This document shows positions 53,329 to 60,773 of a stretch of 64,000 nucleotides of DNA, one piece after another. The DNA is from Thiorhodovibrio litoralis. Its GTDB lineage: Bacteria; Pseudomonadota; Gammaproteobacteria; Chromatiales; Chromatiaceae. The stretch is from assembly GCF_033954455.1 (NCBI RefSeq), contig NZ_CP121473.1:5256501-5320500 (forward strand). Direction: 5' to 3'. The position numbers were made by a program, and so were the translations under genes. The stretch's first letter is position 1; each line of letters opens with the position of its first letter. The notes beneath the pieces were generated by a model. The model worked only from the letters and a program-made list of their open reading frames with translations, did no database searches and had not been told where the DNA came from.

Positions 53329-53899
53329 GCCCCGCAACGGCGCAGAAACCCGTCGGGGAAATTCCCTGGCCCATAGGGAAAGGGCGCTTCGACGCGCTGG
53401 AACTCTGGGTTCGCGGCCAAAAACCGCTCCAGTCCACGCGCGGGTTGGAGTGGTGCACATCGGGGTCTTTCTCCGTCGGCTGGCCAACCGGGGTGCCATG
53501 CAGGTCGGCAAAGACGGTATCGGCAACAATCAGCCAGTCGCCCGCGCCCACCAGGGGCGCGTAGCCTTCCAGCTCGCGCTGGACGTGATCGGCGTTATGG
53601 TCGTCATCGAGAAACACCAGCACTGGGCCGGGGTCGGTGGCAATGTGCTCGGCAAAGCTGGCGATGATGGCTGGGTCGGCGGCATCGCCTTCCAGCGCGG
53701 CGCGCACGCGCGAGCCTAGCGGGTGGGTGGCGAAAACTTCGGGCGCCTCGGCGCGCAGATTCAGATCGACTGTCAGCACGCCGCCGTGCCAGGATTGGCG
53801 GAACCAGACTTCGTTGACCGAGGCGCGGGCATAGCCGCGGCAGAGATCATCGAGCAGATAGACCGGCTCCGATGGTGTCCAAGCACTCAGGTCGGCCAT
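53329..53899 (-). pseudogene. CmcI-type cephalosporin hydroxylase-like methyltransferase, frameshifted
   Basis: The frame from ATG 53,899 has the C-terminal half of a CmcI-family protein: HPLGSRVRAALEGDAADPAII, PVLVFLDDDHNADHV, VADTVFADL and HHSNPR. After NPRVDW (about 53,440) the correct product continues one frame over as LERFLAANPEFQRVEAPFPYG and ends FPDGFLRRCGAG with a TAA at about 53,329. The usual N-terminal GGS-type SAM-binding start is replaced by unrelated residues (MADLSAWTPSEPVYLLDDL). Family members act on O-antigen or antibiotic substrates. Probably inactive. Confidence 0.7.
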
Positions 53900-54144
53900 T
53901 GCGGCACCTCAAGATCTGTGACTGGGTCCTGATCGCGTTCATAGGTTTCGATCACATCGCCCACCACGGCAACCATAGAGTAGAGTGGATGGCGCGCATC
54001 GTCGCGCACCACGTCGAGCAATTGGTGCAACAACTGCGTCATGCGCGCGTACTCCGCTTCGTTGCTGATGTGGGTCAGCGGGGCCACCGCCTGCAGAGAT
54101 TGCCAGGCCGGCACCAGTTGCTGCATCGACAAGGGTGCGTTCAT
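53887..54144 (-). CDS. HigA-type antitoxin lacking its HTH domain
   Basis: The 85-residue protein matches the N-terminal half of HigA proteins of the HigB/HigA type (LTHISNEAEYARMTQLLHQLLDVVRDDARHPLYSMVAVVGDVIETYE) but ends shortly after, where the complete HigA at 56,813 has a C-terminal helix-turn-helix. The toxin-neutralising part may thus be kept while autorepression is lost. It overlaps the toxin start side by four bases and the following CmcI-like gene by 13. Confidence 0.7.
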   Translation of the reverse strand: MNAPLSMQQLVPAWQSLQAVAPLTHISNEAEYARMTQLLHQLLDVVRDDARHPLYSMVAVVGDVIETYERDQDPVTDLEVPQWPT

Positions 54145-54431
54145 GGTCGTCTCCAGTGATTGCGATCATACTCAGCATGGGTCATCACCTGCCGGACATA
54201 CAGGCGTTGGCCATCGTAGTGCACCACGGCGGCGATGCGGTAGCGGTTACCGCCCACGTCAAAGATGGTGAAGCCATCGACGTAATCCGCCGAACCAAAG
54301 GTCTCGCGCAACTGCGCGAAGGAGTGGGCTTGCACGGCGCTGGCCTTGCGAAACCAGTCTTCCAGCGCGGGCCGCGCCTCGGGATGCCGCTGCCAAAAAT
54401 CCCGCAACGGTTTCTTGGAGATCACCCGCAC
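54141..54431 (-). CDS. higB: HigB-type mRNA interferase toxin
   Basis: The protein (about 96 residues from GTG 54,431; an open frame begins at 54,446) has the family start VRVISKKPLRDFWQRHPEARPAL, the core GNRYRIAAVVHYDGQRLYVRQVMTHAEYD, and ends NHWRRP. HigB cleaves mRNA on ribosomes. It is followed by the HTH-less antitoxin with a four-base overlap. It appears intact. Confidence 0.85.
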   Translation of the reverse strand: MRVISKKPLRDFWQRHPEARPALEDWFRKASAVQAHSFAQLRETFGSADYVDGFTIFDVGGNRYRIAAVVHYDGQRLYVRQVMTHAEYDRNHWRRP

Positions 54432-54494
54432 GGGTCCAGGCTCCAAGCGAAACGGGCGTACTCGCTCACCGCGTCCCCTCCAGATTCAAGCTCA

Positions 54495-54650
54495 TCAGCG
54501 TTCATGATACAGCTTGGCACAGGCGGCGAAGTCCGGCACCGCCAGGCGCAGGATGCCGCCGGGTTTCAGCACCCGGCGCCATTCGGCGAGCACCGCGCGG
54601 AAATCCCTGCGCTCGAAGGACTCCGGCAAATGGGAGGCCGGCCAGGCTTA
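54495..54650 (-). pseudogene. C-terminal fragment of a SAM-dependent methyltransferase
   Basis: On the minus strand about 45 residues remain (LAEWRRVLKPGGILRLAVPDFAACAKLYHER and stop), the typical post-motif region of Methyltransf_11 proteins. The fragment starts where the RAYT gene ends, so the RAYT insertion or a deletion there removed the rest. Confidence 0.65.
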
Positions 54651-55346
54651 AGCGCCAGTGTCGAACAGATCCCGCGTTTCCGTCTCCCGTTGGCGTGGCT
54701 TCGGTCCTGGCTTTCGGCGCTTGAGCGCACGACCGAGGCGCCGCTCGAGCGCTTCGACAAAGTCATCCCCACCGAGCGGCCGCCCGGTGCGGGCATGGGC
54801 GTGCAATGCCTCGACGGTTTCCCCGTCCTCAGGCTCACCAAGGAAATGTTGCCAGTCTGAAATCAACTCCAACAGCGGCCCGACTTGGACAAGCTCATCG
54901 TCCACTCCCGTCAAATGGGCGCGCGCACTCGACCACTCCCAATCTTCTGGCCGTTCGCACAGACGCGCGCGCACGGGATTGAGCTCCACATACCGAGTCG
55001 CGGCGATCAAATGCCGCTCATTCATGACAAACGAGTGAAACCGTTCCTGCCAAAGGTGCCCGCGCCAGCCGTGGCGAAAATTGATCATCCGGGTGTAGCG
55101 CCGATGCGCTTCCCCCAAAGCATCGCGCAAACCCGTCTCCGTGGCGGGCACCAGAATCAGATGCACATGATTGGGCATGAAGCAGTAAGCCAGTACCTGC
55201 GTTTCGCAGACCTGACAGGAAAGCGAGAGTAAACGCCGATATTCAGCGTAATCATCTTCGCCAAAGAAGGTTTGTTGGCGCCTGTTGCCGCGCTGCGTCA
55301 CATGATGCGGTAGCCCCGGAACCACCACTCGCGGAAGTCTTGCCAT
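54648..55346 (-). CDS. REP-associated tyrosine transposase (RAYT, IS200-like)
   Basis: The 232-residue protein has the Y1 HUH features: YCFMPNHVHLIL near residue 54 (HUH motif) and the catalytic Tyr in TRYVELNPVRARL near 117. The C-terminus is basic (RRKPGPKPRQRE). RAYTs cut and move short palindromic REP sequences. Palindromic GAATTC-rich sequences lie directly upstream. The start ATG 55,346 gives the family start RLPRVVVPGLPHHVTQRGN. It appears intact. Confidence 0.88.
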   Translation of the reverse strand: MARLPRVVVPGLPHHVTQRGNRRQQTFFGEDDYAEYRRLLSLSCQVCETQVLAYCFMPNHVHLILVPATETGLRDALGEAHRRYTRMINFRHGWRGHLWQERFHSFVMNERHLIAATRYVELNPVRARLCERPEDWEWSSARAHLTGVDDELVQVGPLLELISDWQHFLGEPEDGETVEALHAHARTGRPLGGDDFVEALERRLGRALKRRKPGPKPRQRETETRDLFDTGA

Positions 55347-55420
55347 TGTGTCGCCGATGTCTGACCTTAATCTCAGAGACTTGGCAAAACTATAGCCTCA
55401 TTTGGCGGTCTTCGTCTAGG

Positions 55421-55505
55421 AATTAAGTATACTGTCCCCGGAATTCGAATTCCCGAATTCCCAATTCCCAATTCCCGAATTCCCCGGAATTCCAATTCGC
55501 AACAA
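55421..55505. repeat. GAATTC/CCGGAATT palindromic cluster upstream of the RAYT
   Basis: AATTAAGTATACTGTCCCCGGAATT is followed by alternating GAATTC, CCCGAATTCCC and CCGGAATTCC units. A 26-base block starting AATTAAGTATACTG recurs at 59,309. The units are small inverted repeats, as expected for sequences handled by a RAYT. Confidence 0.6.
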
Positions 55506-55519
55506 CAATTCGCCAGATA

Positions 55520-55650
55520 GACAAAAGGCCCTGCACCTTGCGATGCAGAGCCTTGGATCAGAGTCCCCAGCCAGCTTGTCATCACCGGCTGGGGTCTGCT
55601 ACCCGAAGGTAGTCTTACAAGCCCGACTAATCGGGAACAACACGAGTGTA
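55520..55650 (-). ncRNA. Hairpin-rich RNA candidate ending in a terminator
   Basis: On the minus strand four hairpins follow one another: CCCGATTAGTCGGG, CTACC-TTCG-GGTAG (a UUCG tetraloop), CCCCAGCC...GGCTGGGG (eight pairs), and AAGGC-CTGCA-type stem (AAGGCTCTGCATCGCAAGGTGCAGGGCCTT) that ends in a T-run and should act as a terminator. It may be the structured 3' end of the mazF message or a separate small RNA. I do not recognise an Rfam family. Confidence 0.5.
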
Positions 55651-55669
55651 ATACCCAGGTGCCCTTGAA

Positions 55670-56083
55670 TCAAGCTGGATTGATCACCCCAAGGGCAATC
55701 ATCACACCCCGGCGGATGGCCTCGAAGTCTTCGTCAAGCACCTGTTGTGCAATGTAAATGCGTTTACCGGTAGGCTCCTTCCCAACCATCACCCGATCCA
55801 GCCTCTCCAACGACACGGTGGCGAGCATATCGCACTTTGCCCAAGTCTCCTTCCTGGAAAGTTTCCCTGGTAACGAACGCGGGTCCATGCGATGGTGAAA
55901 CGGCTCCACTGGATTCGGTGCCGTGGTACTCAAGGGGACAATGGTGCAAAGCTGGTTCGTCCGCCGGGGGCGTGGTGAGATCACCACCACCGGTCGCCGC
56001 TTAATCATCTCTGGAGCCTTGAAGCCCGTGTTGAAGTCACAGATCAACACCATGCCGGGGTGCGGATGAAACGTTAATGGCAT
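55670..56083 (-). CDS. PemK/MazF-family toxin
   Basis: The 137-residue protein has the MazF fold markers: HPGMVLICDFN near the start, KRRPVVVISPRP, and LCTIVPLSTTAP, followed by WAKCDMLATVSLERLDRV. MazF toxins cleave RNA at short motifs. No antitoxin gene is adjacent; upstream there is only a short frame (MAENVVH) and a leader remnant, so the antitoxin was probably lost or replaced. The structured RNA candidate lies 20 bases downstream. Confidence 0.82.
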   Translation of the reverse strand: MPLTFHPHPGMVLICDFNTGFKAPEMIKRRPVVVISPRPRRTNQLCTIVPLSTTAPNPVEPFHHRMDPRSLPGKLSRKETWAKCDMLATVSLERLDRVMVGKEPTGKRIYIAQQVLDEDFEAIRRGVMIALGVINPA

Positions 56084-56111
56084 CTTGGCTAATGAACAAC
56101 ATTCTCCGCCA

Positions 56112-56174
56112 TCAACTCAGCCTGTCGTCGTCGCTCTTCATGGTGGTGTCGATGGCTTGGTTGTCGGCTGTCAT
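56112..56174 (-). pseudogene. Rpn leader remnant upstream of mazF
   Basis: A 20-residue frame MTADNQAIDTTMKSDDDRLS is preceded by the dispersed promoter cassette (TACACT at 56186-56181, six bases, ATG 56174) and ends TGATGG, overlapping the ATG of a seven-codon frame. It may now drive mazF, 29 bases downstream. Confidence 0.45.
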
Positions 56175-56186
56175 GGTGAGAGTGTA
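56172..56186 (-). promoter_or_regulatory. Dispersed promoter cassette, copy 6
   Basis: TACACT, six bases, ATG on the minus strand, preceded by GAATCGGC. It points towards mazF. Confidence 0.5.
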
Positions 56187-56204
56187 GCCGATTCAGCGGC
56201 TGGA

Positions 56205-56420
56205 CTGCTCGCGTTCCGCTCCAACACCCCCACCAACGGCCCCAGCTGCCCCTCATACCGCCGCCAGGCGTCAATGGCTCGGGTGTGGATCGGCGGGTTG
56301 CCCAGCGCCGCGCTCGCTCTCGGCGGCTACCAGCGCAAGTGCTTCATCAGCCACAACCCGGAGGCCTGGGCGCTGGCGGATGTGGTGTTGGATACGGCGG
56401 GGTTGAGGGCCGCTGGTTGA
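56205..56420 (+). pseudogene. Mosaic of gene tails (TPR-sulfotransferase and unknown)
   Basis: Bases 56,216-56,300 match the end of the TPR-sulfotransferase at 47.24-47.33 kb (minus strand). Next, on the plus strand, LGGYQRKCFISHNPEAWALADVVLDTAGL ends at 56,420; this tail recurs at 61,762-61,892. Both are remnants without the rest of their genes. No other gene is seen up to 56,504. Confidence 0.5.
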
Positions 56421-56504
56421 TGAGTCGCGGGCGAACTGGCAGAGGGTCTCAGGGTGCAGGACGAGAGGCTTGCCACGGTCCCGCCATGGGACTATCATCC
56501 GGTG

Positions 56505-56807
56505 ATGAGAGTCATCGCGATCAGTCATCTGAAGGCCTTCTGGACACAGTATCCGGACACTGAGCAATCGCTCTTGGCATGGATCGACGAGGCCAAGAAG
56601 GCCCAGTGGCAATCACCGAGCGATATCAAGGAGCAGTATCGCAGCGCGAGCATTCTCAAAAATCGCCGCGTCGTCTTCAACATCAAAGGGAACGACTATC
56701 GGCTCGTCGTCGCCGTCGCCTATCGCTACGGCGCCCTCTATGTAAAATTCATCGGCACGCACCGTCAATACGACGCAATCGACGCTGAAACCGTTGAAAT
56801 GGGGTAA
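56505..56807 (+). CDS. higB: HigB-type mRNA interferase toxin
   Basis: The 100-residue protein (MRVIAISHLKAFW) has the HigB core RVVFNIKGNDYRLVVAVAYRYGALYVKFIGTHRQYD. It is intact, and its antitoxin follows after five bases. The frame is open upstream to 56,454, but MRVI is the family start. With the 53.9-54.4 kb pair it makes two HigBA-type loci within 3 kb. Confidence 0.9.
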   Translation: MRVIAISHLKAFWTQYPDTEQSLLAWIDEAKKAQWQSPSDIKEQYRSASILKNRRVVFNIKGNDYRLVVAVAYRYGALYVKFIGTHRQYDAIDAETVEMG

Positions 56808-56812
56808 AGGCC

Positions 56813-57190
56813 ATGCAGATCCGTCCGCTTCGCAACGATCAAGACTACCGTGCGGCGCTTGCCGCACTCTCGCCGCTGTTCGACCATGAGCCTGAACCAG
56901 GAACGCCAGAAGGGGACCACTTTGAAGTGATGCTGACCTTGGTGGAAGCCTACGAAGCCAAGCACTTCCCGACCGATCTGCCTAACCCGGTCGATGCTAT
57001 CAAATTCCGCATGGAGCAATCCGGGCTCACCGCGAGCGATCTCGCCCCGGCGATTGGACGCACCAATCGCGTCTACGAGGTGCTGAACGGCACCCGCTCC
57101 CTAACCCTACCGATGATCTGGAAGCTGCATAGCCAGTTTGGCATCCCGGCCGAAAGCCTGATCAAGCCCATGCAGCGGACAGGCGCTTGA
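56813..57190 (+). CDS. higA: HigA-type antitoxin with HTH domain
   Basis: The 125-residue protein has the N-terminal HigA region (DYRAALAALSPLFDHEPEPGTPEGDHFEVMLTLVEAYE) and a C-terminal helix-turn-helix (MEQSGLTASDLAPAIGRTNRVYEVLNGTRSL). It neutralises HigB and represses the operon. The gene follows higB after five bases. It is the complete form against which the HTH-less copy at 53.9 kb can be compared. Confidence 0.9.
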   Translation: MQIRPLRNDQDYRAALAALSPLFDHEPEPGTPEGDHFEVMLTLVEAYEAKHFPTDLPNPVDAIKFRMEQSGLTASDLAPAIGRTNRVYEVLNGTRSLTLPMIWKLHSQFGIPAESLIKPMQRTGA

Positions 57191-57333
57191 GTAATGTCCG
57201 CAAACCCCACTCTCGGGAGTTTCGCCAGGCCAGTCAGGCAGCCGCTGATATCTCACTTCAGCTTCTGACCGATCTGGCGCGCTTCAATGAAGGGCGATCA
57301 ATCGTCCACCTGCAAGATCGACCGCCCGACGCC

Positions 57334-58118
57334 CTAACTTGGCTCCTCTGCCAATGCCACCCGCTCAAACAACTCGATGAATGTTCCCTCAAGCTCACGG
57401 GTGAATCCAGCGACATCCATCAGCGGCACACAACGCATGCGCTCACGCAGGCCAGTGCGCAGGGCGCGTAACCGGTCGGGGTCATTGGCCAGCGCAACCG
57501 CCAGTCGCACGTAGTCTTGCGCATCTGCCGCGGCCAGCTCCGCCAGACCAATCGCCGAGAGCAAGGCGAAGCCCTGGCGACTGACCACCCGCCCCTGTGG
57601 TCAGGTGATCACGGGCACGCCCATCCACAGCGCCTCGCATGTGGTCAGGCCGCCGGTGAAGGGGAAGGGATCGAGCGCGATATCCAGCTCGGTGTATTCT
57701 TTGAGCAGGTCGGCATGAAAGCTCGGGCCAAGCAGATCGAGGCGCTCGGCGGCGATGCCTCGGGGTCGTATTCCAGGCTGGTGAGCGCATTGCGGCGGAT
57801 CACGGGATGGTTGGGGAACTGCTCGAGCAGGGCCTGCATGATGTGGCGGGCGCGGGCGTGCTCACCGGCCTCGCGTGCGCGGTTGGCACGGTTGACCCAG
57901 GGGCGGGCATCCCCGGGTGCCAGGGTGCTGGCGTGCGCGAAGCAGGTCTCGGCGGCGCTGAGCAGGCCGGCGGACAGCAGCAAGGCGCCGATGCTCAACA
58001 GGGCCTCGGGGTCGTTGGCGTGCGCCGTGGCTAGGGTCTGGCAGCGCGCCAGGCAACCGCTGAAGTCGGCGCGGGCGGCGCAGGGTTGGGCGGCGGCAAG
58101 GTCGGCGGTCCAGAGCAT
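57334..58118 (-). pseudogene. OGT-type glycosyltransferase with large deletion and stop
   Basis: From ATG 58,118 the frame matches the 26.5-kb gene for about 120 residues (MLWTADLAAAQPCAARADFSG to TSLEYDPEA). Then about 250 residues are missing, and the frame is shifted before LLGPSFHADLLKEY-type sequence, where a TGA replaces the Trp codon after GVPVIT (near 57,605). The tail resumes as VVSRQGFALLSAIGLAEL to the end at 57,334. Three lesions make it inactive. It is preceded by the same sulfotransferase tail as the intact gene. Confidence 0.8.
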
Positions 58119-58137
58119 GGCGGTGATTGTAACCGCC

Positions 58138-58368
58138 TACCCTACACCACCCCCAGCGCCTTCAAGATCGGCAGCTGCTTGGCCGCGAAGTCCTCGGCCT
58201 GGCGCCTTAGCTCGGCGCAGTTGTCGTCCTCGGACTCCATCGGCTTGACCTCTTTGAGCAGGCGCTGGCCTTGGCTTTGCAGCAGTTGCCAGGTGGCCCC
58301 GGGTCAGTCGCTGGGCTTAATACAGTTTTGGTGTTGGCCTGGAAAAACAATTCGAGCCTGGCCCCAAA
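58138..58368 (-). pseudogene. C-terminal remnant of a sulfotransferase-type gene
   Basis: On the minus strand the same tail as at 26.3-26.5 kb is found (GQRLLKEVKPMESEDDN, then the AAKQLPILKALGVV end), 20 bases before the OGT pseudogene. It begins at AACAATTCGAGCCTGGCCCC, the sequence that meets the IS4 end at 26.3 kb. So this copy shows the arrangement without the IS4. Confidence 0.62.
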
Positions 58369-58405
58369 AATGCTCAGTCAGCTATCACGGGACTCCCGCT
58401 AAACA

Positions 58406-58825
58406 TCAGGATTTAGACATTTGCCAAAGCGAGGTTGTGCGTATTTCCTCAACACGGAACATCGGCTTCGTTGGCTTTTCACCCGAAATAAATTCATTCG
58501 CCTGAGCATCAATGGCAATAGATAGATGAATCGCGTCCATTGCAGCTAATCCGTAAGTTGAAGCCAAGGCTTTCGCCCGCTCAACAATCGCAAACGACCA
58601 AGGCCAGTTTTCTGCCTTCTGAAAAACAGCTGCATAAAAACGGCACTCTGCTTCTTGGCGGTGAAAAGCCGCTTTTGGCATGACCTCAAGCCAGAGCGCA
58701 TCGCTGACGATCAGGTGGCGATTTGGTGCCTCCAGCACCCGAAGCGCCTGTGCATAGCGATCCCCGGTGGCAGACCATGCCGCAATCAACAAATTGGCGT
58801 CAATTGCCGTGCGAATCTCAGACAT
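58406..58825 (-). CDS. PIN-domain toxin (VapC-like)
   Basis: The 139-residue protein has the PIN start TAIDANLLIAAW (first Asp), a middle acidic residue in VSDALWLEVMPK, and the third acidic cluster in YGLAAMDAIHLSIAI. These residues make the metal site of VapC-type ribonucleases. It follows the antitoxin with an eight-base overlap. It is intact, in contrast to the PIN gene at 35.7 kb. Confidence 0.8.
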   Translation of the reverse strand: MSEIRTAIDANLLIAAWSATGDRYAQALRVLEAPNRHLIVSDALWLEVMPKAAFHRQEAECRFYAAVFQKAENWPWSFAIVERAKALASTYGLAAMDAIHLSIAIDAQANEFISGEKPTKPMFRVEEIRTTSLWQMSKS

Positions 58826-59093
58826 CCGAACGACCGCCTCGACGCTGGCGCACCTCCTCGGTAATTTCGTCTGCGTTCATGAGCTTGCCTCCAGCGTCGA
58901 GGTGGGCTCTGCGCGCTTGGAGTGCGAGCTGCCCGATTTGGCTGATTGGCTGGTAGCTATCTTCTGACTCACTATCTTGGTCCAGTTGATCAACGGTGAC
59001 TCTCACGCGATGCCCAAGCAAGGGTCGAAGCGCAGGAAATGTGTGAATCGCCTCGGCGCTGATAACAGTGTCTATTTGAACCGCGTGTTGCAT
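58818..59093 (-). CDS. Antitoxin partner of the PIN toxin
   Basis: The 91-residue protein (MQHAVQIDTVISAEAIHTFPALRPLLGHRVRVTV) has the beta-rich start of a small antitoxin and an acidic/basic tail (MNADEITEEVRQRRGG). It lies upstream of the PIN gene and overlaps it by eight bases. The family is not recognised in detail; the pairing supports the role. Confidence 0.65.
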   Translation of the reverse strand: MQHAVQIDTVISAEAIHTFPALRPLLGHRVRVTVDQLDQDSESEDSYQPISQIGQLALQARRAHLDAGGKLMNADEITEEVRQRRGGRSDV

Positions 59094-59135
59094 GACCTAT
59101 CCTGCCTGTGAGAGCTGCGCAGCATTTTTAACAAG

Positions 59136-59247
59136 TTTAGCTGAGACGCGCCGCAGATGTTGGCAAGAACCGCTCCAGCGCTTCTTTCCAGGGGCTGTCG
59201 TAGTCGGGTTTGTCGCTGGTGTCAGCGGCTTGGGTGTCGGCTGTCAT
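59136..59247 (-). pseudogene. N-terminal fragment of an Rpn-family gene
   Basis: Thirty-odd codons (MTADTQAADTSDKPDYDSPW...) remain, ending in LPTSAARLS and a stop. It matches the 23-kb gene until about ALERF. The rest is lost. Confidence 0.75.
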
Positions 59248-59259
59248 GGGCTGAGTTTA
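59245..59259 (-). promoter_or_regulatory. Dispersed promoter cassette, copy 7
   Basis: On the minus strand TAAACT (59259-59254), six bases, then ATG 59247, with GAATCGGC upstream. Confidence 0.5.
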
Positions 59260-59306
59260 GCCGATTCGGTGCCGTGGTTGGGAGGGTTGGGGCGCAGCCC
59301 GAAAGG

Positions 59307-59366
59307 AATTAAGTATACTGTCCCCGGAATTGGTAATTGGTGGGAATTGGCGTCCCCGGAATTGGC
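59307..59366. repeat. RAYT-type palindromic sequence (AATTAAGTATACTG block)
   Basis: The block AATTAAGTATACTGTCCCC followed by GGAATTGG units repeats the sequence upstream of the RAYT at 55.4 kb. It lies at the broken end of the methyltransferase gene. Confidence 0.55.
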
Positions 59367-59368
59367 GT

Positions 59369-60110
59369 AGGTGAGCTTGGCGTCTTGCAACCAGTCGGCC
59401 AGGGTGGCGAAGTGCATGGGGTGCCAGTCGCGGTTGAAGTATTCGTGCGCGAGGTAGTGGCGGTTGTGGGCTTTCATTTTCTCCAGCCGCTCGCTGATCT
59501 GGGGATTGGCGCGGCTGTAGAGGGGGTTGGTGGCGAGCAGTTGTTCGGCGAAGGCGAGGGCGCCGTCGATGCGGTTGACGATGCCCTGGCCTTCCGCTCC
59601 CAGGGCGTCGGCATGCTCGGTCATCAGGTGGCGCATGGGGGCGAAGGCGGCCCAGCCAGGTAGGGTGTTGTAGCTGAGATAGAGCACGCCGCCGACGCTG
59701 AGCTCACGGCGGATGAAGTCGACGATGACCCGGCGATTGTCATCGCTGATCCAGCTCCAGATGCCATGCACGCCGATGTAGTCGAAGTCGGGCAGGTCGT
59801 CGCGGGCGGCGAGCTCAGCGAAGCTGTCGTCGAACAGCTGGGCGTCGCTGCCGGCGACGGTCGCCAAGGATTGAGCGAAGGCGGCTTGGCTGGGGTTGAA
59901 GTCGGTGCCGGTCCAATGCACGCCGGAGGCGGCGGCATGGATGTTGACGCTCAGACCCTGGCCGAAGCCGAGCTCGCAGGCGTGAGTGATCTGCGGTGGG
60001 GCGAGGCCGGCGTTGAGCAAGGGCAGCGCCAGGCGCGCGGGGTTGAGTTCGGGGTAGTAGCCGTGGGTGTAGCCGATGTCGGCGACGTAGCCGGCGGTCC
60101 AGTCGGTCAT
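59369..60110 (-). pseudogene. SAM-dependent methyltransferase, C-terminally truncated
   Basis: The frame from ATG 60,110 has the SAM-binding motif I region (HACELGFGQGLSVNIHAAA), motif II (FDYIGVHGIWSWIS) and LYLSYNTLPGWAAFAPMRHLM, typical of class I methyltransferases that carry a methyltransferase regulatory domain. After DAKLTYA it runs into the GGAATTGG palindromes, so the regulatory domain is lost. Some 247 native residues remain. It is the complement of the fragment at 42.8-44 kb. Confidence 0.72.
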
Positions 60111-60296
60111 GGGCGCTTTCTCGGGGTGATGGTGGTTGGTTGCCTTTATTCCGGCAGATGAGCTAGCGCAAACGTTCGCAATGCATGCTCATGGTGCACC
60201 CGCTTGCCCAGATCGGCCTGTAAGTTGCTCGTTAGACTGTCCACGTCAATCCGGCTCCATGTCTGTCGTGGTGCCGAAAACGCCGGTTTCCTCCCA

Positions 60297-60545
60297 TTAA
60301 GCCGCCTGACGACGAGAATAGGTCAGATCCCCAAAACCTGCGAGAAGTCCCTCAACCGAAATATCCTCATCCAAGTTGTCCCAGTGAATCCCGCGAGGAC
60401 TAAGCTCAAAGGCTTGCCTTTCCTCAACCGAAGCATTCAATAGGCGCGGAAACCAAGCCAACGGCACACCCAACGTCCGGCCATCTTGCAATTCAACCCA
60501 AAAACAATCCTCGTCAAACCGAACCATAGTCGGTGAAATACTCAT
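60297..60545 (-). CDS. DUF2442-family protein
   Basis: The 82-residue protein (MSISPTMVRFDEDCFWVELQDGRTLGVPLAWFPRLL) has the DUF2442 layout, ending HWDNLDEDISVEGLLAG. The family often pairs with DUF4160 proteins and is suspected to be part of a toxin-antitoxin-like system. It overlaps the DUF4160 gene by 32 bases. ATG 60,545 gives the family start. Confidence 0.85.
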   Translation of the reverse strand: MSISPTMVRFDEDCFWVELQDGRTLGVPLAWFPRLLNASVEERQAFELSPRGIHWDNLDEDISVEGLLAGFGDLTYSRRQAA

Positions 60546-60771
60546 CCCAACATCTCCTGAACGTCTTCTGGTGCGACTGAACAATGGTGGTAACCCGGCG
60601 CAATGTTGCTGCATTAAAGCCATCATTACGCGCGAGTCTTACATCTGGCTCAAGCCAGAATTTCGCTTCAGCCTCGGCTTTACTCACATGAATATGTGCT
60701 GGCTCAAGTGGACTGCCCTCGTTTGAATAAAAGAAAAAACGCAAACCATCAACACGAAGAACCACCGGCAT
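60514..60771 (-). CDS. DUF4160-family protein
   Basis: The 85-residue protein (MPVVLRVDGLRFFFYSNEGSPLEPAHIHV) matches DUF4160 with its conserved FYSNEG and HIHV motifs and WLEPDV. It is the upstream member of the DUF4160-DUF2442 pair. Function is not established; the gene pair occurs widely in TA-rich islands. Confidence 0.85.
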   Translation of the reverse strand: MPVVLRVDGLRFFFYSNEGSPLEPAHIHVSKAEAEAKFWLEPDVRLARNDGFNAATLRRVTTIVQSHQKTFRRCWDEYFTDYGSV

Positions 60772-60773
60772 CG

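Noticed and set aside
57187-57471. Plus-strand frame overlapping the higA stop
   Set aside because: It runs into the opposite strand of the OGT pseudogene, and its second half is only the shadow of that gene. The first 40 codons could be a remnant but cannot be assigned.
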